64,000 bases of DNA from JAPYWM01 sp964489015 (GTDB lineage Bacteria; Bacteroidota; Bacteroidia; SpSt-205), in assembly GCA_964489015.1 (NCBI GenBank), contig CAZAXD010000001.1, positions 186,001-250,000 of the forward strand, written 5' to 3'. Each line of letters opens with the position of its first letter. Positions within the stretch are counted from its first letter, which is position 1. Both the position numbers and the translations under genes were made by a program. The notes beneath the pieces are model-generated. The model was not told the DNA's origin and did no database searches. It worked only from the letters and a program-made list of their open reading frames with translations. Of this stretch, positions 34,777 to 43,200 are shown in pieces.

Positions 34777-35415
34777 GGGAGCTAGGCGCATTCGTTGCCA
34801 GCCGTCGGCGGTTTGTTGATAGACTATTCGATCATGGAGGCGGCCGGGGCGTCCCTGCCAAAATTCGATTTGGCGCACCTGGATGCGATAACCGCCCCAG
34901 TGGGGTGGGCGAGGTAGGGGACCAGGGGGCGGGTATAAAGCGCGGACGGCTTTGAAGCGGGCTTCTAAAAAAGCACGGCTCGGAACAGGCTGACTTTGGG
35001 GCGAGGCGTAGGCTCCTACTTGGCTCTCATAGGGGCGACTCTGGAAGTAAGCGTCGCTTACTTCAGCGGGTAAGCGCTCCGCTGGCCCCTCAAATCGTAC
35101 TTGCCTTTCGAGCTTATCCCACCAAAAGCAGCCCGCCACCCACGTCTGGCTAGCGATCTCTTGTCCTTTGGCACTGTGGTAATTGGTATAAAAGTGTAGG
35201 TAGGGAGGCTCTAGCCCCTTGAGTAAGACGATACGCACATGCGGGCGTCCCGTCGCGTCACTCGTCGCTAACGCAAAGGCATTGGGCTCAGGCAACTGCG
35301 CTTGAAGGGCCTCTTCGAGCCATTGAGCCAATAGCGGAAAAGGTTCAGGAGGAAGGGCTTCTTCTGATAAGCGCCCCTGAGTATACTCTCGTCTGAGCTG
35401 TTCTATATTAGCCAT
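34774..35415 (-). CDS. pdxH: Pyridoxamine 5'-phosphate oxidase
   Basis: FMN-dependent oxidation of pyridoxamine or pyridoxine 5'-phosphate to pyridoxal 5'-phosphate, the final B6 step. The 213 residues match the family length. Typical blocks are ALATSDATGRPHVRIVLLKG, YTNYHSAKGQEIA, CFWWDKLERQVRFEGPAERL and the C-terminal WQGRPGRLHDRI with substrate-site Arg residues. The start overlaps the PLP-dependent aminotransferase gene ilvE by 13 bp, coupling cofactor synthesis with a PLP enzyme; pdxA lies at 930-1955. Confidence 0.95.
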   Translation of the reverse strand: MANIEQLRREYTQGRLSEEALPPEPFPLLAQWLEEALQAQLPEPNAFALATSDATGRPHVRIVLLKGLEPPYLHFYTNYHSAKGQEIASQTWVAGCFWWDKLERQVRFEGPAERLPAEVSDAYFQSRPYESQVGAYASPQSQPVPSRAFLEARFKAVRALYPPPGPLPRPPHWGGYRIQVRQIEFWQGRPGRLHDRIVYQQTADGWQRMRLAP

Positions 35416-36458
35416 AGCCAGTCTGGTTTGGCGGGCAGGGTGCCCTCGAGCAGTTGATAGTAGGCTTGGCGAGCCTTTTCGGCTACAGGAGAGCTAGGTG
35501 GGAGGGCGAGCTCCTGGCCTTGATAGACAAGTCCCTTGAGGGGTATGATCGTAGTGGCTGTGCCTGTCCCAAATACTTCTACAATGTCTCCCTGAACGAT
35601 ACCTGTCAAGAGCTCATCGATCGATACGTCGCGCTCTTCTACGCTATGGCCTATTAAGGGTAGCAGGTAGAGGATAGTATCCCGGGTGATGCCGGCGAGG
35701 ATAGTTTGACGAGCCAGGGCTGGCGTCGTCACGGACCCATCTCGCCAAACGAAAAAGACGTTCATGTTGCTAAACTCTTCGATCCATTTTTTATGGCAAG
35801 CGTCGAGCCAGAGAGAGACCTGACAGCCGGCGGCTTGGGCCTTCTGACTGCTGAGAAGCGCGGCGGCATAGTTGCCTGCCATCTTGATTGCGCCGGTGCC
35901 ACCTGGGGCCGCGCGGCTATACTCCGTCTCCACATAAGCTTTGACGGGGCTGCTATAATAGGGCCCCGCTGGCGACAAAAAAATCGCAAAGATATAGGTC
36001 TCTGATACGCGTATGCCCACATAGGGGTCAGCAGCGAAATAAAAAGGTCGAATGTAAATAGCTTGTTGTAGCGAGGGGGGAAACAGGTGTTTTTCGCGTT
36101 GGAGCAGGCCGCGCAGTAGGTTTTCAAAGAGATCAAAAGGGATAGGAGGCATGGCTAAGCGGGCCGCAGACCGATTGAGGCGAAGGGCGTGATCTTTCAC
36201 GCGAAAGGCGAAGCAGGTTCCATCCGGACGCTGATAAGCTTTGAGGCCCTCAAAGAGCGCTTGTCCGTAATGCAGCGCGTGAGTCGCAGGATGAAGGACA
36301 AGCTCCCGAAAGGGCTGTATCCGCGCCTCGTCCCACTTACCATTCTGGTAAGTAGCCAGGGCGATGTGCTGGCTAAAAACCCGACCAAAGGGTAGCTTTT
36401 CCCAGTCGATGGGGGGCGGGGGTACAGCCGGTGCCTCGTAGGCGATAAGCCAACTCAT
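35403..36458 (-). CDS. ilvE: Branched-chain amino-acid aminotransferase
   Basis: PLP-dependent class IV (fold type IV) transaminase interconverting Leu, Ile and Val with their 2-oxo acids. The 351 residues suit the longer BCAT type. Visible blocks are HALHYGQALFEGLKAYQRPDG, YIRPFYFAADP, GAIKMAGNYAAAL near 165-185, WLDACHKKWIEEFSNMNVFFVW, and the phosphate-site segment EVFGTGTATTIIPL. A TATCTTTG box ends 4 nt before the ATG, so the ilvE-pdxH message should be leaderless. Divergent from the S66 peptidase gene across 45 bp. Confidence 0.95.
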   Translation of the reverse strand: MSWLIAYEAPAVPPPPIDWEKLPFGRVFSQHIALATYQNGKWDEARIQPFRELVLHPATHALHYGQALFEGLKAYQRPDGTCFAFRVKDHALRLNRSAARLAMPPIPFDLFENLLRGLLQREKHLFPPSLQQAIYIRPFYFAADPYVGIRVSETYIFAIFLSPAGPYYSSPVKAYVETEYSRAAPGGTGAIKMAGNYAAALLSSQKAQAAGCQVSLWLDACHKKWIEEFSNMNVFFVWRDGSVTTPALARQTILAGITRDTILYLLPLIGHSVEERDVSIDELLTGIVQGDIVEVFGTGTATTIIPLKGLVYQGQELALPPSSPVAEKARQAYYQLLEGTLPAKPDWLWLI

Positions 36459-36462
36459 ATGG

Positions 36463-36470
36463 CAAAGATA
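36463..36470 (-). promoter_or_regulatory. TAnnTTTG -7 box for ilvE-pdxH
   Basis: TATCTTTG on the minus strand, 4 nt (CCAT) before the ilvE ATG. Confidence 0.75.
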
Positions 36471-36490
36471 AGCCCTTCCTATAAAAACCG

Positions 36491-36498
36491 TTTCTTTG
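36491..36498 (+). promoter_or_regulatory. Variant -7 box (TTTCTTTG) for the S66 peptidase
   Basis: TTTCTTTG, 5 nt before the ATG at 36504. The same variant precedes nuoG by 4 nt, so T may replace A at the second position of the box. Confidence 0.55.
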
Positions 36499-36503
36499 GA
36501 CTT

Positions 36504-37427
36504 ATGCGGTGGCCTGCCCCTCTCGAGGCTGGCAGTCGAGTAGCCTTAGTCGCACCCGCTCGGCGCGTACAGCCGGCCGATTTGCAGCCTTTCATGGAGT
36601 TTGTGCGACGGCAGGGGTGGTCTCTCGTTTTTCAGCCCGAGGCTCTCTATGCGCAGGATGGTTTTTTTGCAGGGTCAGATAAGCATCGGCTTGATAGGCT
36701 ACAGGCAGCCTTGGATGACCCGGATCTCGGAGCGATCTGGTTAGCCAGGGGAGGACACGGTCTTAGTCGCCTGTGGCCGAAGCTCCGCTGGGATCGCTTT
36801 GTGAGCCATCCAAAATGGATTATTGGCTTTAGTGATGGGACGCCGCTTTTGTGGGCGGCTGCCCGACAGGGCGTCGTTGCGCTTCACGCGCCCGTCGCGG
36901 CGTATATCCCGCATCGAACGGCACCCGAGGCACTTAATCGCCTTCTACGTCTGCTGCGTGGAGAGCCTCTTCCACCCATCCTGTGGAGGCGTCAGCCCTG
37001 GTACGCCTGGCAGATCGGGCAAGCGCAGGGTCGCCTCTGGGGCGGAAACCTGTCCCTGCTTGCCACCCTAGCTGGCACGCCGCTGGACTTTAGCCATGAC
37101 AAAAACGCCGCATTACTCTTTTTCGAGGAAGTGGGCGAATACGCCTATCGCCTTGATCGCCTTTTGTGGCACCTCCATAATACTGGCTGGTTTGATCAGG
37201 CGGCAGCCGTGCTGGTGGGCACGCTCTCCGCCCTCCTCGATGATCAAGACCTGCCTTTCAGCCGTACTCCCAAGGAGATGATCCTCGATGTCTTGCAAGC
37301 CTGTCCTAAGCCTTTCGCCATGGGCCTTCCCAGCGGACACGTCGCAGAAAACTATCCTCTGCCCATAGGTGCTACTGCTGATTTCGTCGTTGAAGCCAGG
37401 CAAGCTATTTTGACGATTCAGCGGTAA
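36504..37427 (+). CDS. S66 family peptidase (LD-carboxypeptidase-like)
   Basis: A serine peptidase related to LdcA, which trims the terminal D-Ala from murein tetrapeptides, and to MccF. The triad is visible: Ser in IIGFSDGTPLLW, Glu in FFEEVGEYAYRLDRLL, and His in GLPSGHVAENYPLPIG. The longest frame starts at 36459 beside the ilvE start; I prefer ATG 36504, giving MRWPAPLEAGSRVALVAPA, the usual S66 opening, and 307 residues, with a TTTCTTTG box 5 nt upstream. The 3' end overlaps the convergent PP2C gene by 23 bp. A role in wall recycling alongside MurQ and MltG is plausible. Confidence 0.9.
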   Translation: MRWPAPLEAGSRVALVAPARRVQPADLQPFMEFVRRQGWSLVFQPEALYAQDGFFAGSDKHRLDRLQAALDDPDLGAIWLARGGHGLSRLWPKLRWDRFVSHPKWIIGFSDGTPLLWAAARQGVVALHAPVAAYIPHRTAPEALNRLLRLLRGEPLPPILWRRQPWYAWQIGQAQGRLWGGNLSLLATLAGTPLDFSHDKNAALLFFEEVGEYAYRLDRLLWHLHNTGWFDQAAAVLVGTLSALLDDQDLPFSRTPKEMILDVLQACPKPFAMGLPSGHVAENYPLPIGATADFVVEARQAILTIQR

Positions 37428-38478
37428 GGGGCTTGGTCGTTGGCGGACGAGCGCCCGCCTTCGTGTCCGCAGGTGTGCGGGACGACGGGCTTGAGCTAGT
37501 CTCAGAAGAAGGCGAGTTAGGGTCTGGTGCAGTTTGGGGCCCTACCTGACTAGTAGTACTGCTATCAGGCTTGGCCTTAGAGAGGGAGTCACCGGGCTGG
37601 GTGGTGTCAGGCACGGAAGGAGGTGTGGATCGGCGAGGAAGGAGATGCCAGGCACCTACCCCTATTAACGTAAGCAGGCCTAACCCAATCAACGTGCCCG
37701 CCAGCGCCTTAGCTACTTGCCTTCTAGTAGCCACGCCTTGGGAAGCGGGGCTGACGAGCATGACAGTGATATTATCATAGCCGCCAGCATCGAGTGCAGC
37801 ACGGACGAGATGACGAACCTTTTCACTGAGCGAAGTCTTTTTCGTGAGGATGTGGGCGATGCGCTCCTCGGAGATATAACCCGTCAGCCCATCAGAGCAC
37901 AGGAGAAATACATCGTCTGGCCGCACTGGCAGTGGGAACGTAGTAGCCTCTACGAGCATGAGGTCCCGAGAGGCGCCGATAGCCAAAAGAAGTTGATTGC
38001 TTTCAGAATGGCCGAAGCTTTGCTCAGGCGCTAAATGCCCTGTTTCAATGTACCACCATACGAGACTGTGATCGCGAGTCAAGCGAGAGAGGCGACCCTG
38101 ACGCCAGAGATAGAGACGGCTGTCCCCGATATGGGCCCACCAAGCCTCGTTTTGGGGGGTGAGCAGTAATAAGACGAGCGTGGTGCCCATGTGAGTCGTG
38201 CCGAGGCCCATTTGTGGGGCCTTAAGAACATGGTAATGGGCGTTTTGAATAGCACGTCGTAACCAGTAGTCAGGGCTATATGACGTGGGCGTCGCTTTTT
38301 GTAAGGTTTGCTGAACGGCTTCGATCGCAAGGCTTGCTGCTATATCGCCCGCGCCATGTCCGCCCATGCCATCGCAGACCACATAAACCGACCCCAAAGG
38401 GCATTCTAAGTGAGTGTAGCGATCTTCATTGACCTGGCGATGATAGCCCAGGTGTGACTCGCTGGCAAAGCTAGCCAT
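37405..38478 (-). CDS. PP2C-type Ser/Thr protein phosphatase with membrane anchor
   Basis: A PPM-family, metal-dependent protein phosphatase. The catalytic domain (about 1-250) shows RQVNEDRY, VCDGMGGHGAGDIA, GTTLVLLLL, AHIGDSRLYLW, LLCSDGLTGYI and GGYDNITVML, so all metal-binding aspartates are present. A transmembrane helix (about 262-285) and a Ser/Thr/Pro-rich, probably extracytoplasmic tail of about 70 residues follow. It is the last of three minus-strand genes with two FHA proteins, which points to reversal of Thr phosphorylation read by those domains. No kinase is in the window. The C-terminal tail overlaps the S66 gene antisense by 23 bp. Confidence 0.93.
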   Translation of the reverse strand: MASFASESHLGYHRQVNEDRYTHLECPLGSVYVVCDGMGGHGAGDIAASLAIEAVQQTLQKATPTSYSPDYWLRRAIQNAHYHVLKAPQMGLGTTHMGTTLVLLLLTPQNEAWWAHIGDSRLYLWRQGRLSRLTRDHSLVWWYIETGHLAPEQSFGHSESNQLLLAIGASRDLMLVEATTFPLPVRPDDVFLLCSDGLTGYISEERIAHILTKKTSLSEKVRHLVRAALDAGGYDNITVMLVSPASQGVATRRQVAKALAGTLIGLGLLTLIGVGAWHLLPRRSTPPSVPDTTQPGDSLSKAKPDSSTTSQVGPQTAPDPNSPSSETSSSPSSRTPADTKAGARPPTTKPLTAESSK

Positions 38479-38480
38479 GA

Positions 38481-39647
38481 TTAGCCGGCTATTTGAATCA
38501 CGATGGCGCCCAGTCGGAGCTGGTCACCGATTTGAATGGGGTGTTGCGTGATGCGATTATTATTGACGAAGGTGCCATTGGTGCTCCCCAGGTCTTGTAT
38601 GTACCACCAGCTACCCTGTAAGAATAAGCGGGCGTGCCGACTCGATACAGTGGGGTCGTTGATGACGATCGTATTGTCAGGAGCACGACCTAGGGTAATC
38701 GGCGCAGTCGAAGGGGGTAACTGCACGTCTTGATGGCCATGGGGATAGTAAACGATGAGTCGGCGAATCACCGGGGATGGTGGCTGGACCGGGGCAGGGG
38801 CTGGCGCCGGTGGCGGTACTGCCGGTGCCTGAGGCTGCTTATTCCCTGAGGTCAAGGCAATAATCACCCCTACTACAACCAGCGTTCCCGCTCCAATCAA
38901 GATCCAGTGCCAGAGCGCTGACCCACCTTTGAGGGTAGCCTTCTCTATGAGGGGTGACTGTTCTCCACCCAGGCTAGTTCCGGGCATACCAGCGCTGGGC
39001 TCAGCAGGCGGCGAAGGCACGCCGGGGCTTCCTATGGCGTTCTGCAAAAACTGAGCGATGCCCTCTGCCAGGTCACCGCTGTTTGGCTTGACGAGGGCGT
39101 ACTGCTGGGACGATCCGCCTTCAAATTGGCCAGATAACCGCTTGAGTAGAGTTTGGGCGGCTTGATTCTCGGAGCCCCAGCCGATGGATAGCGCGTAAAT
39201 GGTAGTCTGGCGGGCATCGGCGAGACGCACAATGTCATCATAGCGAAGGCCCGGGCTATTATCCGAGCCAGAAGCTAAGAGGATGAGCTTAGGAGCGCGT
39301 ACAAATTCTCCTCGCAGCGCTTCTTCTAGGGCCCCTAAAAGCTCTACCGCGTAAATCGAGTCGCAACGTGGACGAAGATTCTGTAAAACCTGATTGCAGG
39401 TATAGCCCTCCGCTTCCAAAATGGGAGTGGTGAGCCAGTCGATATAACGACCGTTGTGCTTGCGGTAAAAGGTGCCTATCGCCACACGCCCCGCCGGCTT
39501 ACCGCATAGGACCTGCTTTAGCGCACTGCGCGCCGACAGGATAGGCGCGCCGCAGGTTAGCTGAGAAGCTTCAACTAAGATGATGTAATCGGCCGAGGGC
39601 TGTGCAAAAGCGAGAAAAATACTCAAGGCTAGGGCGACTTGCTTCAT
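38481..39647 (-). CDS. Membrane protein with VWA-like and FHA domains
   Basis: A 388-residue protein: signal peptide (MKQVALALSIFLAFAQ), a VWA-like extracytoplasmic domain (about 18-205), a Pro/Ser linker, one transmembrane helix (HWILIGAGTLVVVGVIIAL, about 247-265), a Pro/Ala-rich stretch, then a C-terminal FHA domain (LGRAPDNTIVINDPTVSSRHARL to LGSTNGTFVNN). The FHA pThr-contact residues (GR, SSRH, TNG) are intact, so it should bind phosphothreonine in the cytoplasm. The VWA metal site is degenerate: LVEASQ replaces DxSxS. It could report an extracellular state to the PP2C and FHA partners. A TACCTTTG box ends 7 nt before the ATG. Confidence 0.85.
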   Translation of the reverse strand: MKQVALALSIFLAFAQPSADYIILVEASQLTCGAPILSARSALKQVLCGKPAGRVAIGTFYRKHNGRYIDWLTTPILEAEGYTCNQVLQNLRPRCDSIYAVELLGALEEALRGEFVRAPKLILLASGSDNSPGLRYDDIVRLADARQTTIYALSIGWGSENQAAQTLLKRLSGQFEGGSSQQYALVKPNSGDLAEGIAQFLQNAIGSPGVPSPPAEPSAGMPGTSLGGEQSPLIEKATLKGGSALWHWILIGAGTLVVVGVIIALTSGNKQPQAPAVPPPAPAPAPVQPPSPVIRRLIVYYPHGHQDVQLPPSTAPITLGRAPDNTIVINDPTVSSRHARLFLQGSWWYIQDLGSTNGTFVNNNRITQHPIQIGDQLRLGAIVIQIAG

Positions 39648-39654
39648 ATCCTTA

Positions 39655-39662
39655 CAAAGGTA
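39655..39662 (-). promoter_or_regulatory. TAnnTTTG -7 box for the VWA-FHA gene
   Basis: TACCTTTG on the minus strand, 7 nt before the ATG at 39647, inside the 20-bp gap after the FHA gene. Confidence 0.7.
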
Positions 39663-39667
39663 AAGGT

Positions 39668-40219
39668 CTATACGCTCCGAAAGCGAAGCTCTGTATTGCC
39701 TATTTTGAGCATATCCCCATCTTGCAAGACGCCTTCGTCGACGAGCTCACCATTGAGGAGCGTGCCGTTGGTGGAGAATTCATCCTTGAAGCGGACGGTA
39801 TTGGTCCCAGGTCGAGCTAAGATCGTTAGGTGATGACCGGAAGCGCCGGGGTCTTGTAAAACGATGTCGCAGTGGGGGGCGGAGCCGATGGTGTTTTTGC
39901 CCTCATATAAGCGAAAGTCTACTCCATTAGGGTGCAAGGTAAAGCTCACGAGCCAACCGATCAATTTACGGTTGGAGGGCGCGCTCCGTTGGGTAGGGCT
40001 TATGCCGGGGCCCTGGTAGACTTGCGTTTTGCCCGGATCAAAAGGGGTGGCTTGACCTGGCGTGCCTCCTAAAATTTGTGTTTTTTTAGGGTCGAAGCTG
40101 GGGCTAGGCATGGCCGGCGGAATCGGGGCCGGAGCCGGGGGCTGGTCTGGGCCCATGACCTGTGTGCGCTTGAATTCATCTCCTTGGTGCAGCTGAGTAT
40201 TCTCAAAAGGTGAGTTCAT
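39668..40219 (-). CDS. FHA-domain protein with four N-terminal TQ motifs
   Basis: A soluble 183-residue protein. The first 90 residues are Pro/Gln/Gly-rich and contain four repeated motifs: FENTQL (T8), FKRTQV (T19), FDPKKTQI (T47) and FDPGKTQV (T65). The C-terminal FHA domain (about 100-183) has IGSAPHCDI, GASGHHL and FSTNGTLLNGE, so its pThr site looks functional. By analogy with GarA-type proteins, phosphorylation of a TQ threonine could be bound in cis or by the FHA domain of the next gene. The opposing PP2C is two genes downstream. A TATTTTTG box ends 4 nt before the ATG. Confidence 0.87.
   Translation of the reverse strand: MNSPFENTQLHQGDEFKRTQVMGPDQPPAPAPIPPAMPSPSFDPKKTQILGGTPGQATPFDPGKTQVYQGPGISPTQRSAPSNRKLIGWLVSFTLHPNGVDFRLYEGKNTIGSAPHCDIVLQDPGASGHHLTILARPGTNTVRFKDEFSTNGTLLNGELVDEGVLQDGDMLKIGNTELRFRSV
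40010..40207 (-). repeat. Four F-x(2-4)-T-Q-hydrophobic motifs in the FHA protein
   Basis: Degenerate protein-level repeats centred on T8, T19, T47 and T65, the last two sharing FDPxKTQ. They are candidate phosphothreonine sites in a disordered linker. Confidence 0.7.
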
Positions 40220-40223
40220 AAGG

Positions 40224-40231
40224 CAAAAATA
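40224..40231 (-). promoter_or_regulatory. TAnnTTTG -7 box for the FHA gene
   Basis: TATTTTTG on the minus strand, 4 nt (CCTT) before the ATG at 40219. Confidence 0.75.
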
Positions 40232-40258
40232 AGGTTTTTAAGTAGTCTGGGGTCTCTA

Positions 40259-40266
40259 TACTTTTG
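40259..40266 (+). promoter_or_regulatory. TAnnTTTG -7 box for the CzcA-type pump
   Basis: TACTTTTG, 6 nt before the ATG at 40273. It lies within the longest open frame from 40264, showing that the upstream TTG is not the start. Confidence 0.75.
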
Positions 40267-40272
40267 CGGCAT

Positions 40273-43200
40273 ATGTGGTCGGCCCTCTTACGGCTTAGTG
40301 TGCGCTCGACGCTTTTTACGCTGGGTGTGGTGCTAGTGGTCATGGGGCTCGGTCTGTATGGCGTTTTGCATATCGCCGTGGATGCCATTCCCGACATCAC
40401 AAACAATCAGGTTCAGGTTTATGCGTACGGACCGGGGTATTCGGCTGCTGAGATGGAGTTGCTTGTCACGCGTCCCTTAGAGCAGGCTCTGGCTACCGTT
40501 CCTAAACGGATAGAGTGGCGCTCCATTTCTCGAGCGGGTCTTTCCCTCGTTACAGTCGTATTTTCGGAGGAGGAAGACCCTGTTCGGGCTCGTAGCGCTG
40601 TGTATGAGCGCATCGGCGCTGTCACCTTGCCCGCCGGTGTGCAAGCGGAGATGGGTCCTTTGAGCACAGGCCTTAGTGAGGCCTATCAGTACTACCTCAA
40701 GCCGCAAATGCCAGTAAGCCTCCAGGAACTGCGGCTGATCCAGGATTGGGTGATTCGTCGGGAGCTACTAAATGTGCCGGGCGTAGCCGATATCAGCAGC
40801 TTTGGTGGGAGCGTACGCCGCTGGGAGGTGCTTATCGACCCTGCTGCGCTGCTGCGCTGGAACCTGAGCTTACAAGAGATAGAAGTCGCCCTTCAGAGAT
40901 CCAATCAGCTCTTAGGGGGCGGCTATATTGAAAAGCAAGGGCAAACCGTTGCCTTCCGCATAGATGGATTGTGGCGAAATCCGGAGGAGATCGCAAGAAC
41001 CGTCATTGGTGTGTATCAGGGGCGTCCTTTGCTATTACGAGATGTCGCTCGCATCCAGGAGGGAGCACTGCCCCGTTATGGCGCCTTGGTCAAGGACACC
41101 CTTGGAGAAATCGTGGGGGGCATCGTACTTCTGCGGCGCGGCGAAAATACCGCTCGCGTGGTGGCAGACCTCAAGGCCCACATTGCCGCCTTAGCGCCTA
41201 GACTACCTTATGGTATCCAAATCGTGTCTTTTCTAGATCGGGAGGCGCTCATCCATCGCTTGATTCGTACCGTTACGCAAAATCTGGTCGAGGCTGCCCT
41301 CATTGTCATAGGACTATTGACGTTTTTGCTGGCCAGCTGGCGGGCTGGGCTCTTAGCGGGGCTCGTCATACCCCTCTCTATGCTCTTTGCACTGGGCCTG
41401 ATGCAACTGTCAGGCGTATCGGCTAATCTCATGAGCTTGGGTGCGATAGATTTTGGCCTTATCGTCGACGGTACGGTCATCCTCATAGAAGCCGTTTTAG
41501 TTCGTCTGCGGTCTGAGCCGCAGCCCCTGCTTGCCGCCGAAGAGGCTAGCATCCAGATCCGCCAAGCTAGTCTCTTCGGAGAGCTCGTAGTCCTCTCAGT
41601 CTATTTACCGCTACTTTTTCTGCGAGGCGTCGAAGGGAAGCTCTTTCGGCCGATGGTGCTGACGATGATTTATGCGCTTGTCGGGGCTTTGGTGCTTTCG
41701 CTGACGCTAATACCCTGGCTTTCGGCCCGCTTCTTACGGCCCATTGCCCGTCATGGGCTGGCAGAACGTTTTTTTGATCGATTGGGCGTGCAATTCTGGA
41801 ATCTTTACCGCTGGAGCGTGCGTCATCCGGTGATTCCGATACTGGTCTGGGTACTATGGGTGGTAGGCGGAGGTCTTCTCCTTCTAGGGCGGGAGAAAGT
41901 TTTTATGCCCGAGCTAGATGAAGGCGATTTCGCAGTAGAGACGCGTTTGCCCTTAGGGCGGGCTTTATCTGAAACCATCTCTTATACGCAAAAGCTAGCG
42001 AAAACTCTCCTTACTGAGATGCCCTGGGCCTTTTCGAGTGTGGTAGCTAAAATCGGTACTTCGGAGATCCCGATGGACCCCATGTTTGTGGAATCAGCCG
42101 ACCTAATCGTGCATATTCGGCCCGAGGCGCCGCTCCCTAGAGTCCAGTTAGCTGATTCACTCAAGGCTGTGCTCGCCAGGCAGTACCCCGGCATTTTTTT
42201 CGGCGTACAGCAGCCCATCCAAATGCGGTTTAATGAGCTTTTAGCCGGGGCGCGCATGGATATCGTGGTCAAGCTCCTAGGACCCGATTTAGATACCCTT
42301 CTCAAGTATGGGGAAAAGTTAGCCGATTTGTGTGCAAACGTTCCTGGCGTCTCTGACCTAAGCCGTCCGCTCTTTTTTGGGGCTCAGACGATCGAGGTAC
42401 GATGGAAACCGGAGCTTGTCTTGTTTTACGAGGTGGATTTGGTAGAGGCGCAAAAGCGCTTACAGGCTTTTAGGGCCGGTATACCCGTTTCCTGGCTGTA
42501 TGAGGGGGAAAGGCGTATACCCGTTGCCCTTCGGCTCGAGGTTGAGCCTAGCTTAGCGACCTTAGAGGCGTTACCTATTCCGACTCGACGAGGCGGATAT
42601 GTGACGCTCTCCAGCATTGCAGAGGTGAGGCTGCGCCCTGCTTACAATGAGATTCCTCATGCAGATGGGCAGCGGGCTTACGTCATTGGCATCAACGTTC
42701 GGGGGCGCGGGGTGTTCAGTGTCGTGACAGAAATTCAGCGACAAGCGAAGGCCCTGGCTTTGCCGCCAGGCTATTACCTGCGTTACGGCGGACAATGGCA
42801 AAACTACTTAGAGGCCCGCGAACGTCTCTTCTGGATAGCTCCCCTAACGGTCGCTCTCGTGGCTCTGCTCATGTACCTTACGTTAGCACGCTGGTGGGCC
42901 GTCGGACTGATTCTGCTGCTTTCGCTGAGTGCACCGGCGGGAGGCCTGCTAGCGCTGGCTGTACGGGACATGCCTTTTAGCTTATCGGCGGCCATAGGCC
43001 TGATTAGCGTTTTGGGTTTAGCTACCTTGCAAGGGACTGTACTCCTCAATCGACTACACGCTCTCATCAAGCAGGGGCATAAACCCCTTTACGCTTGGAA
43101 GGCAGCTATTCAGGAGCGAATCCGCCCCATCTGGGCCACGACCCTTGTCGCTTCAGCCGGGTTTCTGCCCATGGCCTTTTCTACCCAAGCCGGCGCAGAA

